64,000 nt of DNA from Pseudofrankia inefficax. GTDB taxonomy: Bacteria > Actinomycetota > Actinomycetes > Frankiales > Frankiaceae. Position 1 is the stretch's first letter. Each line of letters starts with the position of its first letter. Of this stretch, positions 8,770 to 17,179 are shown in pieces. The notes under the pieces are model-generated. The model searched no databases and was not told the DNA's origin. It saw nothing but the letters and a program-made list of their open reading frames with translations. The stretch lies in contig NC_014666.1 of NCBI RefSeq assembly GCF_000166135.1, positions 3,472,001 to 3,536,000 on the forward strand, in the 5' to 3' direction. Both the position numbers and the translations under genes were made by a program.

Positions 8770-9426
8770 ATGACCGTTGACGCCGACCAGACCGGGATCA
8801 CCCGACGCCTGCGGTCGATCCCGCGGCCGAAGCCCGTGCTCTCCCGCGATCGTGAGCGCGCCCTGAGCCGGCGCCAGCGTGACCTGCTCGACCAGCTCGA
8901 GCACCTGCTGTTCGCCGAGGGGTTCGCCGAGCTCACCATGGCCAACCTCGCCGCCAGGCTCAACTGCTCGCTGCGTACCTTGTACGCGGTGGCACCGAGC
9001 CGCGACGAGCTGGTGCTCATCGTGGTCGACCGCAACCTGTGGCGGGTCGGCCACGCCGCGCGGGCCGCCGTCACGCCGGACATGGCCCCGATGGCGGCCC
9101 TGCGCGAGTACCTGCGGGCCGCCAGCGACGCGGTGAGCGAGCGCACGGAGCCGTTCGCCCGCGACCTGGGCGCCGTGCCGTCGGCGCACGCGCTCGCCGA
9201 GGGGCATCGGCGCTACCTGTTCGAGGTCATCCAGGCCCTGCTCGACGAGGCCGCCGAGCGCGGCGACATCGCGCCCGTCGACACCGCGGCGGTCGCCCGG
9301 ATCCTGGCCGGCCTCGCGAGCGTCCTGTCGAGCCCGGAGGTGATCCCGACGCTGCGGTCCTCACCCAAGGACGCGATGGACGAGGTCGCCGACCTGATCC
9401 TGCGCGGCCTGAGGAGCGAGCCATGA
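8770..9426 (+). CDS. TetR-family transcriptional regulator
   Basis: Regulator of about 218 residues with an N-terminal helix-turn-helix (TMANLAARLNCSLRTLYAVAPS near residues 55-78) and an all-helical ligand domain. ATG 8770 is chosen; an in-frame GTG two codons upstream (8764) is also possible, and neither has a clear ribosome-binding site. It lies inside the carboxylase operon, 31 bases after AtuA, and overlaps the next gene by four bases (ATGA). A local repressor like AtuR is the natural inference, acting on the inverted repeat at 3362-3387. The GATATC-type sites are an alternative target. Confidence 0.9.
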   Translation: MTVDADQTGITRRLRSIPRPKPVLSRDRERALSRRQRDLLDQLEHLLFAEGFAELTMANLAARLNCSLRTLYAVAPSRDELVLIVVDRNLWRVGHAARAAVTPDMAPMAALREYLRAASDAVSERTEPFARDLGAVPSAHALAEGHRRYLFEVIQALLDEAAERGDIAPVDTAAVARILAGLASVLSSPEVIPTLRSSPKDAMDEVADLILRGLRSEP

Positions 9427-10205
9427 CCGATCTCGACCGGATCAGGACCGCGCTGCTCGCCGAGCAGACCGCGCTCGACGAGGTCGTGTCGGGGCTGTCG
9501 CCCGACCGGCTCGCACTCGGGACCCCGAGCCCGGGCTGGAGCATCCTCGACCAGGTCGCGCACCTCGCCTACTTCGACGACACGGCCGCGCTCGCGATCG
9601 AGGACGTCGAGGCGTTCCGCGCCGCCGAGAAGGTGATGCGCTCGTTCCCGACCGTCGACGAGGCGACGCTGCGCCGCGACGAGTCGCCCGACGCCCGCCT
9701 CGCCGCGTGGCGCGCGAACCGGGTCCGGCTCGCGCGGGCGTGCGCCACCCTCGCCGACACCGACCGGGTCGTCTGGTACGGGCCGCCCATGGGCGCGCGG
9801 TCGTTCGTCTCCGCGCGGCTGATGGAGTGCTGGGCCCACGGCGAGGACGTGCGCGACACCGTCGGCGCCCCGCCCTCCGACACCGACCGGCTGCGCGAGA
9901 TCGCGACGATCGGCGTCAACACCCGCAAGTGGTCGTACGCCAACCGCGGTCTCGTCATGCCCGACCGGGCGGTCCGGGTCGAGCTGACGGCGCGCTCGGG
10001 GGACCGGTGGGCCTTCGGGCCCCAGGGCGCGGCCGACGTGGTCGCCGGCACGGCGCTCGACTTCTGCCACGTCGTCACGCAGCGGCGGCACCTCGGCGAC
10101 ACCGCACTCGTCGTCACCGGCGCCGCCGCCCGCGGCTGGATGGAGATCGCGCAGGCCTTCGCGGGTGCACCCACCATGAGGCCCCGAGCGGGAGGAACGC
10201 CATGA
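9423..10205 (+). CDS. DinB/mycothiol-maleylpyruvate-isomerase-like metal-binding protein (TIGR03084 type)
   Basis: Protein of 260 residues with the DinB-like four-helix N-terminal fold. The candidate metal ligands are His in DQVAHLAY and the ECWAHGEDV segment. The family is frequent in actinobacteria. Some members are mycothiol-dependent isomerases or transferases, but most, including this subgroup, have no proven reaction. The ATG overlaps the TetR stop by four bases and the 3' end overlaps the next crotonase by four bases, placing it firmly within the catabolic operon. A thiol-dependent isomerisation or detoxification step is possible but not shown. Confidence 0.82.
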   Translation: MTDLDRIRTALLAEQTALDEVVSGLSPDRLALGTPSPGWSILDQVAHLAYFDDTAALAIEDVEAFRAAEKVMRSFPTVDEATLRRDESPDARLAAWRANRVRLARACATLADTDRVVWYGPPMGARSFVSARLMECWAHGEDVRDTVGAPPSDTDRLREIATIGVNTRKWSYANRGLVMPDRAVRVELTARSGDRWAFGPQGAADVVAGTALDFCHVVTQRRHLGDTALVVTGAAARGWMEIAQAFAGAPTMRPRAGGTP

Positions 10206-10984
10206 GCTTCGTCGAGACCAGCACCCGAGACGGCGTCATGACCATCACGCTCGCGGACGAGGAACGGCGCAACGCGCTGAGCCCCGACGTCATGACCGAC
10301 CTGTTCGCGGCCTGCGACGCGGCGGACGCCGACGCGGCGGTGCGGGTCGTCGTGATCACCAATCGCGGCTCGACGTTCTGCGCCGGGGCGAACCTCGGCC
10401 AGCGGCTGGCGGGGGAGCGGCCGGCCACCCCGGCGCCGACCGGGCCGCGGCTGTTCGGGCGCTTCGCGCACTCGCCGAAGCCCTACGTCGGGCGCATCGC
10501 GGGTCACGCGGTCGCCGGCGGGATGGGCCTGGTCGCCGCGCTCGACATCACGGTCGCGGCCGAGGACGCGAAGTTCGGGTTCACCGAGGTGCGCGTCGGG
10601 GTCGCGCCGGCCGTCATCTCCGTCGTGTGCCTGCCGAAGCTGCGCGCCGCGGACGCGCGGTCGCTGTTCCTGCGCGGCAACCGGGTCAGCGCGCACGAGG
10701 CCGCGCGGGTCGGCCTCGTCAACGCGGCGGTCCCGCGCGACCGGCTTGACGCCGAGGTGGAGGACGTCGTCAACGACCTGCTCGCCGGCGGGAGCGAGGC
10801 GATCGCCGCCACCAAGAGGCTGCTGCGCGAGGTGCCGGGCGCCCCGGTCGAGGACGCGTTCGCCTGGACGGCCGCCCTGTCGAGCGAGCTGTTCGCCGGA
10901 GCCCAGGCGAAGGAAGGCATGGCCGCCTTCAAGGAGAAGCGGCCCGCCGGCTGGATCCCGGCGAACCGCTGGTCCTACGTCTAG
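10202..10984 (+). CDS. Enoyl-CoA hydratase/isomerase (crotonase) family protein
   Basis: Crotonase of 260 residues, last gene of the plus-strand operon. The oxyanion-hole segments are FCAGANL and VAGGMGL. The first catalytic-glutamate position is Gly, while the second is present (GFTEVRVGVAP). The C-terminal trimerisation helix ends KEGMAAFKEKRPAGW, typical of the family. ATG 10202 overlaps the preceding stop (ATGA). It is a paralogue of the crotonase at 2530-3279 and could act on a different chain-length intermediate. It is followed after 28 bases by the convergent end of the D-aminoacylase-like gene. Confidence 0.9.
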   Translation: MSFVETSTRDGVMTITLADEERRNALSPDVMTDLFAACDAADADAAVRVVVITNRGSTFCAGANLGQRLAGERPATPAPTGPRLFGRFAHSPKPYVGRIAGHAVAGGMGLVAALDITVAAEDAKFGFTEVRVGVAPAVISVVCLPKLRAADARSLFLRGNRVSAHEAARVGLVNAAVPRDRLDAEVEDVVNDLLAGGSEAIAATKRLLREVPGAPVEDAFAWTAALSSELFAGAQAKEGMAAFKEKRPAGWIPANRWSYV

Positions 10985-11012
10985 AGCCTGGCGTGGCGCC
11001 CGGGCGTCGCGC

Positions 11013-12749
11013 TCAGCCGGTGACGGCGGTGAACGGGCGCCCGCGCACCAGCCGGCCCGGCAGCTCACCGGTCGGCTCGCCGTCCCGGTAGGTCTCGACC
11101 CCGGCGACGAACGTGTGCCGGTAGCCGTCCGCGCCCTGCAGGAACCGCCGGCCTCCCGCCGGCAGGTCGTGCACCACCCGCGGGCGGTGCGGGCGCAGCG
11201 TGCTCATGTCGACGACGTTGATGTCCGCCCGCAGGCCGACCTCGAGGCGGCCACGGTCGTCAAGCCCGACCAGCCCCGCTGTCTCGGACGTCTGCTTGCG
11301 CACGAGCCGCTCCAGCGGGATGGTCCCGTCCGCGCGATCCCGCCCCCAGTAGCCGAGCAGCGTGGTCGGGAAGCTCCCGTCGACGATGAGGCCGACGTGG
11401 GCGCCCGCGTCCGAGAGCCCGACGACCGTGTTCGGGTCCTGGAGCATCTCGCCGACGACGTCGAGCCGCCCGGGCACCGCGTTGGTGATGGCCGCGTAGA
11501 GCAGCGTCGACCCGTCCCCGCGGGTGAGCAGGCGGTACATCAGCTCCGCCGGGTTGACCCGCTCGCGTGCCGCCCGTGCTCCGATGCTGTTCTCCGGTCC
11601 CGGCTCGTAGTCCGGCGGGTCGCCGAGCTCGAAGATGCGGTCGTAGTCGTAGAGGAGCCGGCCCTCGGTCCGCCCCGTCTCGTGCAACCGTCGGTCCGCT
11701 TCCAGCAGCCGCGGCAGGAAACCGGGCTCGCGCATCGCGGCGAGCTTCTCCGCGAGCGGCAGCTGGTCGATCTCCAGGTAGGCGCTGTTGCGCGAGTACG
11801 GGTTGAGCGACGAGTCGAGCCCCATGACCAGGCCGACGCCCCGGGCCGGCACCTGCGCGCGCATCGGGACGCCCGCCCGGACGGCGTCGGCGAGCAGGTC
11901 GAGCAGCAGCCGGTAGCGGTCCGGCGTGCCCGGCTCCTGGACCAGGGAGAACGACAGCGGGCGCCCGGACTCGACCGACAGGCGGCGCATCATCGCGAAC
12001 TCCGCCTCGGGATCGTTGAAGTCCGTGGTCAGCTGGATGATGCCGCGACCGGTCTCGCCCATCGACCGCGCGATCGCGAGCAGCTCGGAGCTCGCCGCCG
12101 ACAGCGTCGGGATGTGCTCGCCGGCGACCGTGCGGTGGTTGATCGTGCGGGAGGTGGAGAAGCCCATCGCCCCGTCCAGCACGGCCTCCCGCACGAGCGA
12201 CGCCATCGCGGCGATCTCGGCCCCGGTCGCCTCGACGCCCGAGCGCGCCCGCTCACCCATCACGTAGATGCGCAGCGGGCAGTGCGGGAGGTAGACGCCC
12301 AGGTCGGCGTCGTGCGGGACCGAGTCCAGCGTGGCGAGGAAGTCCGAGAACGTCTCCCACTCCCACGAGATGCCCTCGTGCAGCGCGGTGCCCGGGATGT
12401 CCTCGACGCCCTCCATGAAGTCGATCAGACGGTCGTGGCCGTCGACGTGCGCGGGCGCGAAGCCGACGCCGCAGTTGCCGGCGATCACCGTGGTGACGCC
12501 GTGCTCGGACGACGGCAGCAGCCGGTTGTCCCAGGTCGCCTGGCCGTCGAAGTGCGTGTGGACGTCGACGAAACCGGGGATGACGGTGAGGCCGTCGGCG
12601 TCGTAGACCCGCTTCGCGGGGCCCGGGTCCGGCCCGACGTGGCTGATGCGGCCGTCGGTGACCGCGACGTCCGCCTGGAACGACGGCCGACCGGTCCCGT
12701 CGATCACGGTGCCGCCCTTGATCACGAAGTCGTGTGTGTCGCCGGCCAT
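11013..12749 (-). CDS. D-aminoacylase-like amidohydrolase
   Basis: Metal-dependent hydrolase of 578 residues, N-acyl-D-amino-acid deacylase type, usual length for the group. It starts with the beta-sandwich strand DFVIKGGTVIDGTG, then the metal-binding HxH in GFVDVHTHFDGQ near residue 65. The catalytic Asp is in GLSDAGAHVG, and the C-terminal sandwich continues GRLEVGLRADINVVDM. ATG 12749 was chosen because the conserved first strand begins seven residues later. The gene is divergent from the amidohydrolase at 12982, with GATATC site B between them. Members near CoA-catabolic genes often have unknown substrates, so deacylation of a D-amino acid should not be assumed. Confidence 0.85.
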   Translation of the reverse strand: MAGDTHDFVIKGGTVIDGTGRPSFQADVAVTDGRISHVGPDPGPAKRVYDADGLTVIPGFVDVHTHFDGQATWDNRLLPSSEHGVTTVIAGNCGVGFAPAHVDGHDRLIDFMEGVEDIPGTALHEGISWEWETFSDFLATLDSVPHDADLGVYLPHCPLRIYVMGERARSGVEATGAEIAAMASLVREAVLDGAMGFSTSRTINHRTVAGEHIPTLSAASSELLAIARSMGETGRGIIQLTTDFNDPEAEFAMMRRLSVESGRPLSFSLVQEPGTPDRYRLLLDLLADAVRAGVPMRAQVPARGVGLVMGLDSSLNPYSRNSAYLEIDQLPLAEKLAAMREPGFLPRLLEADRRLHETGRTEGRLLYDYDRIFELGDPPDYEPGPENSIGARAARERVNPAELMYRLLTRGDGSTLLYAAITNAVPGRLDVVGEMLQDPNTVVGLSDAGAHVGLIVDGSFPTTLLGYWGRDRADGTIPLERLVRKQTSETAGLVGLDDRGRLEVGLRADINVVDMSTLRPHRPRVVHDLPAGGRRFLQGADGYRHTFVAGVETYRDGEPTGELPGRLVRGRPFTAVTG

Positions 12750-12864
12750 CTGCCCACATACTCCTCTGGTCGCGCCGAGCACGGGACGACGTCGCGATGT
12801 CGGGCCCGTGGGTGCTCGGATCGGGGAGCTGCGAATCGCCCCCTCGCCCATGACACTACGATAC

Positions 12865-12877
12865 GATATCTGATATC
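12865..12877. promoter_or_regulatory. GATATC-type palindromic operator, site B
   Basis: The 13-base element GATATCTGATATC is the best copy of the repeated motif, two GATATC half-sites around a single central base. It lies in the 232-base divergent region between the D-aminoacylase-like gene (start 12749) and the amidohydrolase gene (start 12982). It could serve both promoters. A further GATAC just upstream (12860-12864) extends the resemblance to site A. Confidence 0.65.
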
Positions 12878-12981
12878 AAATGCCGACGCACTACTCCTGC
12901 GGTCGGCGGTGGGCACGGCGGTGAGGCAGGACGCCAGGCCGCCCACGGGGCAGGCGAGTCACCATCTGACGAGGGACACCG

Positions 12982-14202
12982 ATGATCGAGCCGCACGACA
13001 TCCCGCGCATCATCTCCGTCGACGACCACGTCCTCGAGCCACCGACGCTCTGGACCGATCGCCTGCCGTCCACGCTCCACGACGTCGGGCCACGCGTCGA
13101 GCGCCAGCGCATCCAGGTCAGTGAGAAGCAGGTCGGCGGCCAGATGAAGTTCGTCTGGGAGGCCGACGACGCCGCCGACTGGGTCGACGTCTGGCGTTAC
13201 GAGGACCTCGCCACTCCGCTCATGCTCCCGAACGCGGCGGTCGGGTTCGACGAGCTCGCCTTCCGCGGCGTCACCTTCGACCAGGTCGCGCCCGGCGCCT
13301 GGCAGCGCGCGGCGCGGCTGGCCGACATGGACGCCAACCACGTCGAGGCCTCGCTGTGCTTCCCCAACACGCTGCCGCGCTTCTGCGGGCAGGCGTTCCT
13401 GGAGGCCAAGGACCGCGAGCTCGCGATGCTCTGCGTCCGCGCGTACAACGACTGGCTGATCGAGGACTGGTGCGCGGGCGCCGCCGTCGGGCGGATCCTG
13501 CCCGTGGTCATCCTGCCGCTCTGGTCCATCGAGGAGTGCGTCAAGGAGATCCGGCGCAACGTCGAACGGGGCGCCAACGCGATCACCTTCCCCGAGAACC
13601 CCTACCCACTCGGGCTGCCGTCGCTGCACAGCGACCACTGGAACCCGGTCTTCGAGACCTGCCAGGAGCTCGGCGTCGTGGTCTGCATGCACATCGGCTC
13701 GTCGTCGAAGATGCCGACGACGACGCCGGACGCGCCGTGGATCGTGTCGTCGACGCTGACCTTCCAGAACGGCCTGAACTCGCTGGTCGACTTCATCTTC
13801 TCGGGCATCCTGGAGCGCTACCCACGGCTGCGGATCGCCTATTCGGAGGCCCAGGTCGGCTGGATGCCGTACGTGCTGGAGCGGGCCGACAAGCTGTGGG
13901 CCGAGCGTTCGGACAACTCGTTCGGCCATGCCCTGCCGCGCAAGCCGTCGGAGTACATCGCCGGCCGCGTGTACGGCTGCATCTTCGACGACGAGACAGG
14001 CCTGCGTAACCGCGACGTGATCGGCGTCGACCAGATCTGCTTCGAGACCGACTACCCGCACGCCGACTCCACGTTCCCGCACTCGCGCGCGGTCCTCGCC
14101 GGGATCGCCCAGCAGGCCGAGCTCACGCCGGAGGAGCTCTACAAGCTCGCGCGCGGCAACGCGATCCAGCTGTTCGACCTCGGCCGTCACGGTCTGGCAT
14201 GA
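12982..14202 (+). CDS. Amidohydrolase-2 (ACMSD-like) family metal-dependent hydrolase
   Basis: TIM-barrel hydrolase or decarboxylase of 406 residues. The N-terminal ISVDDHVLEPPTLW contains the D-x-H metal motif of the family. A central His lies in CMHIGSS near residue 238, and the C-terminal FETDYPHADSTFPHS carries the conserved Asp and His. The start ATG 12982 has a GAGG five bases upstream. Paralogues occur at 25797 and 47178. Family members decarboxylate or hydrolyse cyclic or beta-keto carboxylates; here ring or beta-diketone cleavage is plausible by context. It is probably the first gene of the plus-strand group that continues to 18081. Confidence 0.87.
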   Translation: MIEPHDIPRIISVDDHVLEPPTLWTDRLPSTLHDVGPRVERQRIQVSEKQVGGQMKFVWEADDAADWVDVWRYEDLATPLMLPNAAVGFDELAFRGVTFDQVAPGAWQRAARLADMDANHVEASLCFPNTLPRFCGQAFLEAKDRELAMLCVRAYNDWLIEDWCAGAAVGRILPVVILPLWSIEECVKEIRRNVERGANAITFPENPYPLGLPSLHSDHWNPVFETCQELGVVVCMHIGSSSKMPTTTPDAPWIVSSTLTFQNGLNSLVDFIFSGILERYPRLRIAYSEAQVGWMPYVLERADKLWAERSDNSFGHALPRKPSEYIAGRVYGCIFDDETGLRNRDVIGVDQICFETDYPHADSTFPHSRAVLAGIAQQAELTPEELYKLARGNAIQLFDLGRHGLA

Positions 14203-14262
14203 GTGCCATCGAGGCCAGCCCGCCCGCCTCACCCACCCGCGCCGAGCGATCCGAGGTCATCC

Positions 14263-16641
14263 ATGCTGCGCAGTGACGCGGACCTGCTCGGCGACTTACG
14301 CGTCGTCGAGCTCGACGGCGGCATCCCGACGGCCTACGCCGGGCGCCTGCTGCGCGACGCCGGCGCTCAGGTGACCCGGCGCACCGCCGGGGGAGACAGC
14401 TCGCTGCGCGACCGTGGACGGGCGGCCGACGCGCGGTGGCCGGTGACTCCCGGCGCGCTGTTCGACGCGCTGAACGCCGAGAAGACCGCCGAGCCGGCGC
14501 CCGCCACGTGGGACGGGCCCGAGCTCGCCGAGATCGCGCGGCGGGCCGACATCGTCCTGGCCGGCCGCGACGTCCTCGACGCAGGCGACGTGTCCGCGCT
14601 GCGGACGGCGAACCCGCGGCTCGTCGTCGCGGTGTGCGGCGTCAGCGCGGCCGCCCCACCCGGCCAGCGCTGGCTGCATCTGCACGCCACCGCGCGCAGC
14701 GGAGTGTCGGCGCTGATCGGTCAGCCCGACCGCGAGCCGCTCCCGCCGCCGTTCGAGCTCGCGCTGTACCCGGTCGCCGCGAACCTGGCCTCGGCCGCGC
14801 TCGCCGCGCACGTCGGCTCGCTGCGGTCCGGCCAGGGCCAGCTGGTCGAGGTCGACGCCGAGGCCACGATGTTCTCGTTCATGTGGACCGCCGCCCGCAT
14901 CCGCACGGTGTCCGCCGGCACGTTCACCCGCAACGGTCGCCGCTTCCCGGGTTCGGGCGGCGCGTACCCCTTCGGGCTCTTCCCGTGCGCGGACGGCTAC
15001 GTCGCCTGCATCGGGCGCTCGGCGAAGGACTGGCGCGCGTTCGTCGGGATCCTGGGTGACCCCGAGTGGAGCAGGGACCCGCGGTTCGCGGACCCGGTCG
15101 AGATCGCCCGTTCGAGCGCGGACGAGGCGGACGCGCTCGTCATCCCGGAGCTGCGCAGGCACACCCGCGCGGAGCTGTTCGCCCGGGCGCAGCAGGTGGG
15201 CTTCCCGCTCGCGCCGGTCAACTCCGCCCTCGAGGTGCTCGACGTCGAGCAGTTCAACCGGCGCGAGTCCTTCGGGCCCGAGCTGGAGGTCGCCGGGCAG
15301 AAGGTCCGCCTGCTGCGGCGCTCGTCCCACTTCGAACGGCCGGCCGAGGCTCCCCGGGTGGCCGCCCGCCCCGCCGCCGCCCGCCCCGGCACCGCCGCGC
15401 CCGCCGCGGCGGGCGAACGGTCACGTTCGCTCCTGGCCGGGCTGCGGGTGCTCGACCTGAGCTGGGTGTGGTCGGGGCCGATGGCGGGCGCCGCGCTGGC
15501 CGACCTCGGAGCCGACGTCCTCAAGCTGGAGAACCCCGGCCGGCTCGACAACGCCCGCCTGCGCGGCCGCCCGATCAGGGACGGCAGGCCGGTCGAGGGA
15601 CCGATCGTCGAGCTGTCCACGTACTTCCACCAGAACAACCGCGGCAAGCGCAGCGTCTTCCTCGACTTCAAGGACCCGGCCGGCGCGGAGATCTTCCGGC
15701 GCCTCGTGCGCGTCAGCGACGTGGTCCTGGAGAACCTGACGCCCGGCGTCTTCGACCGGGCCGGCCTCGGCTACTCCGACGTCGTCGCGGAGAACCCCAG
15801 GATCATCTGGGTCGCCGCCTCGGCCGTCGGGCGCACCGGCCCGCTGGTCGGGCTGCGGGCGTACGCGCCGATCATGACGTCGTACGGCGGCCTGGAGAGC
15901 CTCGCCGGCTACGACGACGACCCGGTCGTCGGGATGCTCGGCTGCGGCATGGGTGACGCGAACGCCGGGTCCCACGTCCTGTTCGCGCTCACCGCCGCCC
16001 TCGCCGCCCGCGAGCGGGACGGCCGCGGGCGTTTCGTCGATCTGTCCCAGATCGAGACGAGCGCCGCGATCATGGTCGAGCCGCTCGTCGAGGCGCAGCT
16101 GCGCGGTCAGGCGCTGGGCGGCACCGGTGACGCGCATCCGGACGTCGCGCCGCACGGCCACTTCGCGTGCGCCGGGGACGACGTCTGGGTCGCGATCGCC
16201 GCGGTCGACGACGAGATGTGGCGCCGGCTCGCGCGGGTGGTCGGCGGGGACGAGCTCGCTCACGACGGCCGGTTCGCGACGGCGGCCGCCCGCGCCGACG
16301 CGGCCGCCGTCCTGACCCCGGTGATCGCGCGCTGGACCGCCGCCCGCCCGCGGGACGCGGTGCTGCGGGACCTTCAGGCCCATCAGGTCTCCGTCGCGCC
16401 GGTCCTCGACGTCATGGAGGCACGCGGGTTCTTCACCGACTACCTCCAGGAGATCGAGCATCCCGTGACCGGCCCGGACGAGCTGGTCCGCGTGCCGTGG
16501 CAGCTGTCCGACACCCCGGCCCGGATCGCCGGCTCCGCGCCCCTGGTCGGCGAGCACACCGACGAGGTCCTGCGCGACGTGCTCGGTCTGGACAGCGCGC
16601 AGCGCACCGCTTACCTCGACAGGTTCCGGCCCCATGACTGA
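14263..16641 (+). CDS. Fused double CaiB/BaiF family III CoA-transferase
   Basis: Protein of 792 residues made of two CaiB/BaiF domains (about 1-370 and 390-790) joined by an Ala/Pro-rich linker near residue 375. The second half has the typical opening RVLDLSWVWSGPMAGAALADLG. The position of the formyl-CoA transferase nucleophile (Asp in VxVSxxD) is Ala in the first half (VEVDAEA) and Glu in the second (VDLSQIE), so catalysis probably rests on the second half. ATG 14263 is preceded by GAGG; an upstream GTG at 14203 has no support. The 3' end overlaps the NTF2-like gene by eight bases. Its role would be activating an acid to its CoA thioester for the downstream beta-oxidation-like steps. Confidence 0.88.
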   Translation: MLRSDADLLGDLRVVELDGGIPTAYAGRLLRDAGAQVTRRTAGGDSSLRDRGRAADARWPVTPGALFDALNAEKTAEPAPATWDGPELAEIARRADIVLAGRDVLDAGDVSALRTANPRLVVAVCGVSAAAPPGQRWLHLHATARSGVSALIGQPDREPLPPPFELALYPVAANLASAALAAHVGSLRSGQGQLVEVDAEATMFSFMWTAARIRTVSAGTFTRNGRRFPGSGGAYPFGLFPCADGYVACIGRSAKDWRAFVGILGDPEWSRDPRFADPVEIARSSADEADALVIPELRRHTRAELFARAQQVGFPLAPVNSALEVLDVEQFNRRESFGPELEVAGQKVRLLRRSSHFERPAEAPRVAARPAAARPGTAAPAAAGERSRSLLAGLRVLDLSWVWSGPMAGAALADLGADVLKLENPGRLDNARLRGRPIRDGRPVEGPIVELSTYFHQNNRGKRSVFLDFKDPAGAEIFRRLVRVSDVVLENLTPGVFDRAGLGYSDVVAENPRIIWVAASAVGRTGPLVGLRAYAPIMTSYGGLESLAGYDDDPVVGMLGCGMGDANAGSHVLFALTAALAARERDGRGRFVDLSQIETSAAIMVEPLVEAQLRGQALGGTGDAHPDVAPHGHFACAGDDVWVAIAAVDDEMWRRLARVVGGDELAHDGRFATAAARADAAAVLTPVIARWTAARPRDAVLRDLQAHQVSVAPVLDVMEARGFFTDYLQEIEHPVTGPDELVRVPWQLSDTPARIAGSAPLVGEHTDEVLRDVLGLDSAQRTAYLDRFRPHD

Positions 16642-17179
16642 GGGCGGCGGGCCGGAGCTGGACCCCGGCCGGTTGCGCGCACTGCTCGACAGGCAGGAGA
16701 TCCAGGACGTGCTCACCCGGTACTGCCGGGCCGCCGACCGCTGCGACGCCGAGCTGATGCGGTCCTGCTACCACGACGACGCGGTCGACAACCACGGCAT
16801 GTTCGACGGCGCGGCGTCGGCGTTCGTCCCGTACGCGCAGGAGTCCCTGCGCACGATGATCTGCACGCAGCACTTCCTGACCAACGTCGCCATCGAGGTG
16901 CGCGGTGACGCGGCGGTGAGCGACGCGTACTGTCTCGCGTTCCATCGGATGCCTTCTCGCGGGGGCGGGCTTGCCGACCACTGGGTCGGGCTGCGCTTCG
17001 TCGACCGGATGGAGCGCCGCGACGGCCGGTGGAAGATCGCCAGGCGCACGATCGCCTACGAGTGGAGCCGCGTCGACCCGGTCGCCCGCGAGTGGTCCCT
17101 GGCCGGCTACGTCCGTGGCGCCCGGTCTGGCGACGACATCAGCTACGAGCTGCTGCGCGAGCTGGGGGCCGGCCGATGA
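16634..17179 (+). CDS. NTF2/SnoaL-like family protein
   Basis: Protein of 181 residues with the SnoaL_4/nuclear-transport-factor-2 fold. The opening helix contains EIQDVLTRYCRAADRCD, followed by the family acid cluster MRSCYHDDAVDNHG and a cone-shaped beta sheet ending GRWKIARRTIAYEW. Related proteins include ketosteroid isomerases and ring-hydroxylating dioxygenase small subunits, but this clade is common beside actinobacterial sterol and terpene genes without assigned reactions. It overlaps the CoA-transferase stop and is itself overlapped by the LLM gene (four bases), so the three are one operon. An isomerase or dehydratase role is possible. Confidence 0.85.
   Translation: MTEGGGPELDPGRLRALLDRQEIQDVLTRYCRAADRCDAELMRSCYHDDAVDNHGMFDGAASAFVPYAQESLRTMICTQHFLTNVAIEVRGDAAVSDAYCLAFHRMPSRGGGLADHWVGLRFVDRMERRDGRWKIARRTIAYEWSRVDPVAREWSLAGYVRGARSGDDISYELLRELGAGR

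Noticed and set aside
6873-9146. A 757-codon minus-strand open frame opposite the AtuA-type gene
   Set aside because: Low-complexity composition and no motif; the plus strand has clear coupled genes.
12749-12981. Possible small RNA gene in the divergent gap
   Set aside because: Apart from site B there is no stable stem-loop or terminator to support an RNA.
10746-13124. A 792-codon plus-strand open frame across the D-aminoacylase-like gene
   Set aside because: Its translation is Arg/Pro/Ala-rich with no family motifs and lies opposite a well-conserved amidohydrolase; it is a G+C-bias artefact.
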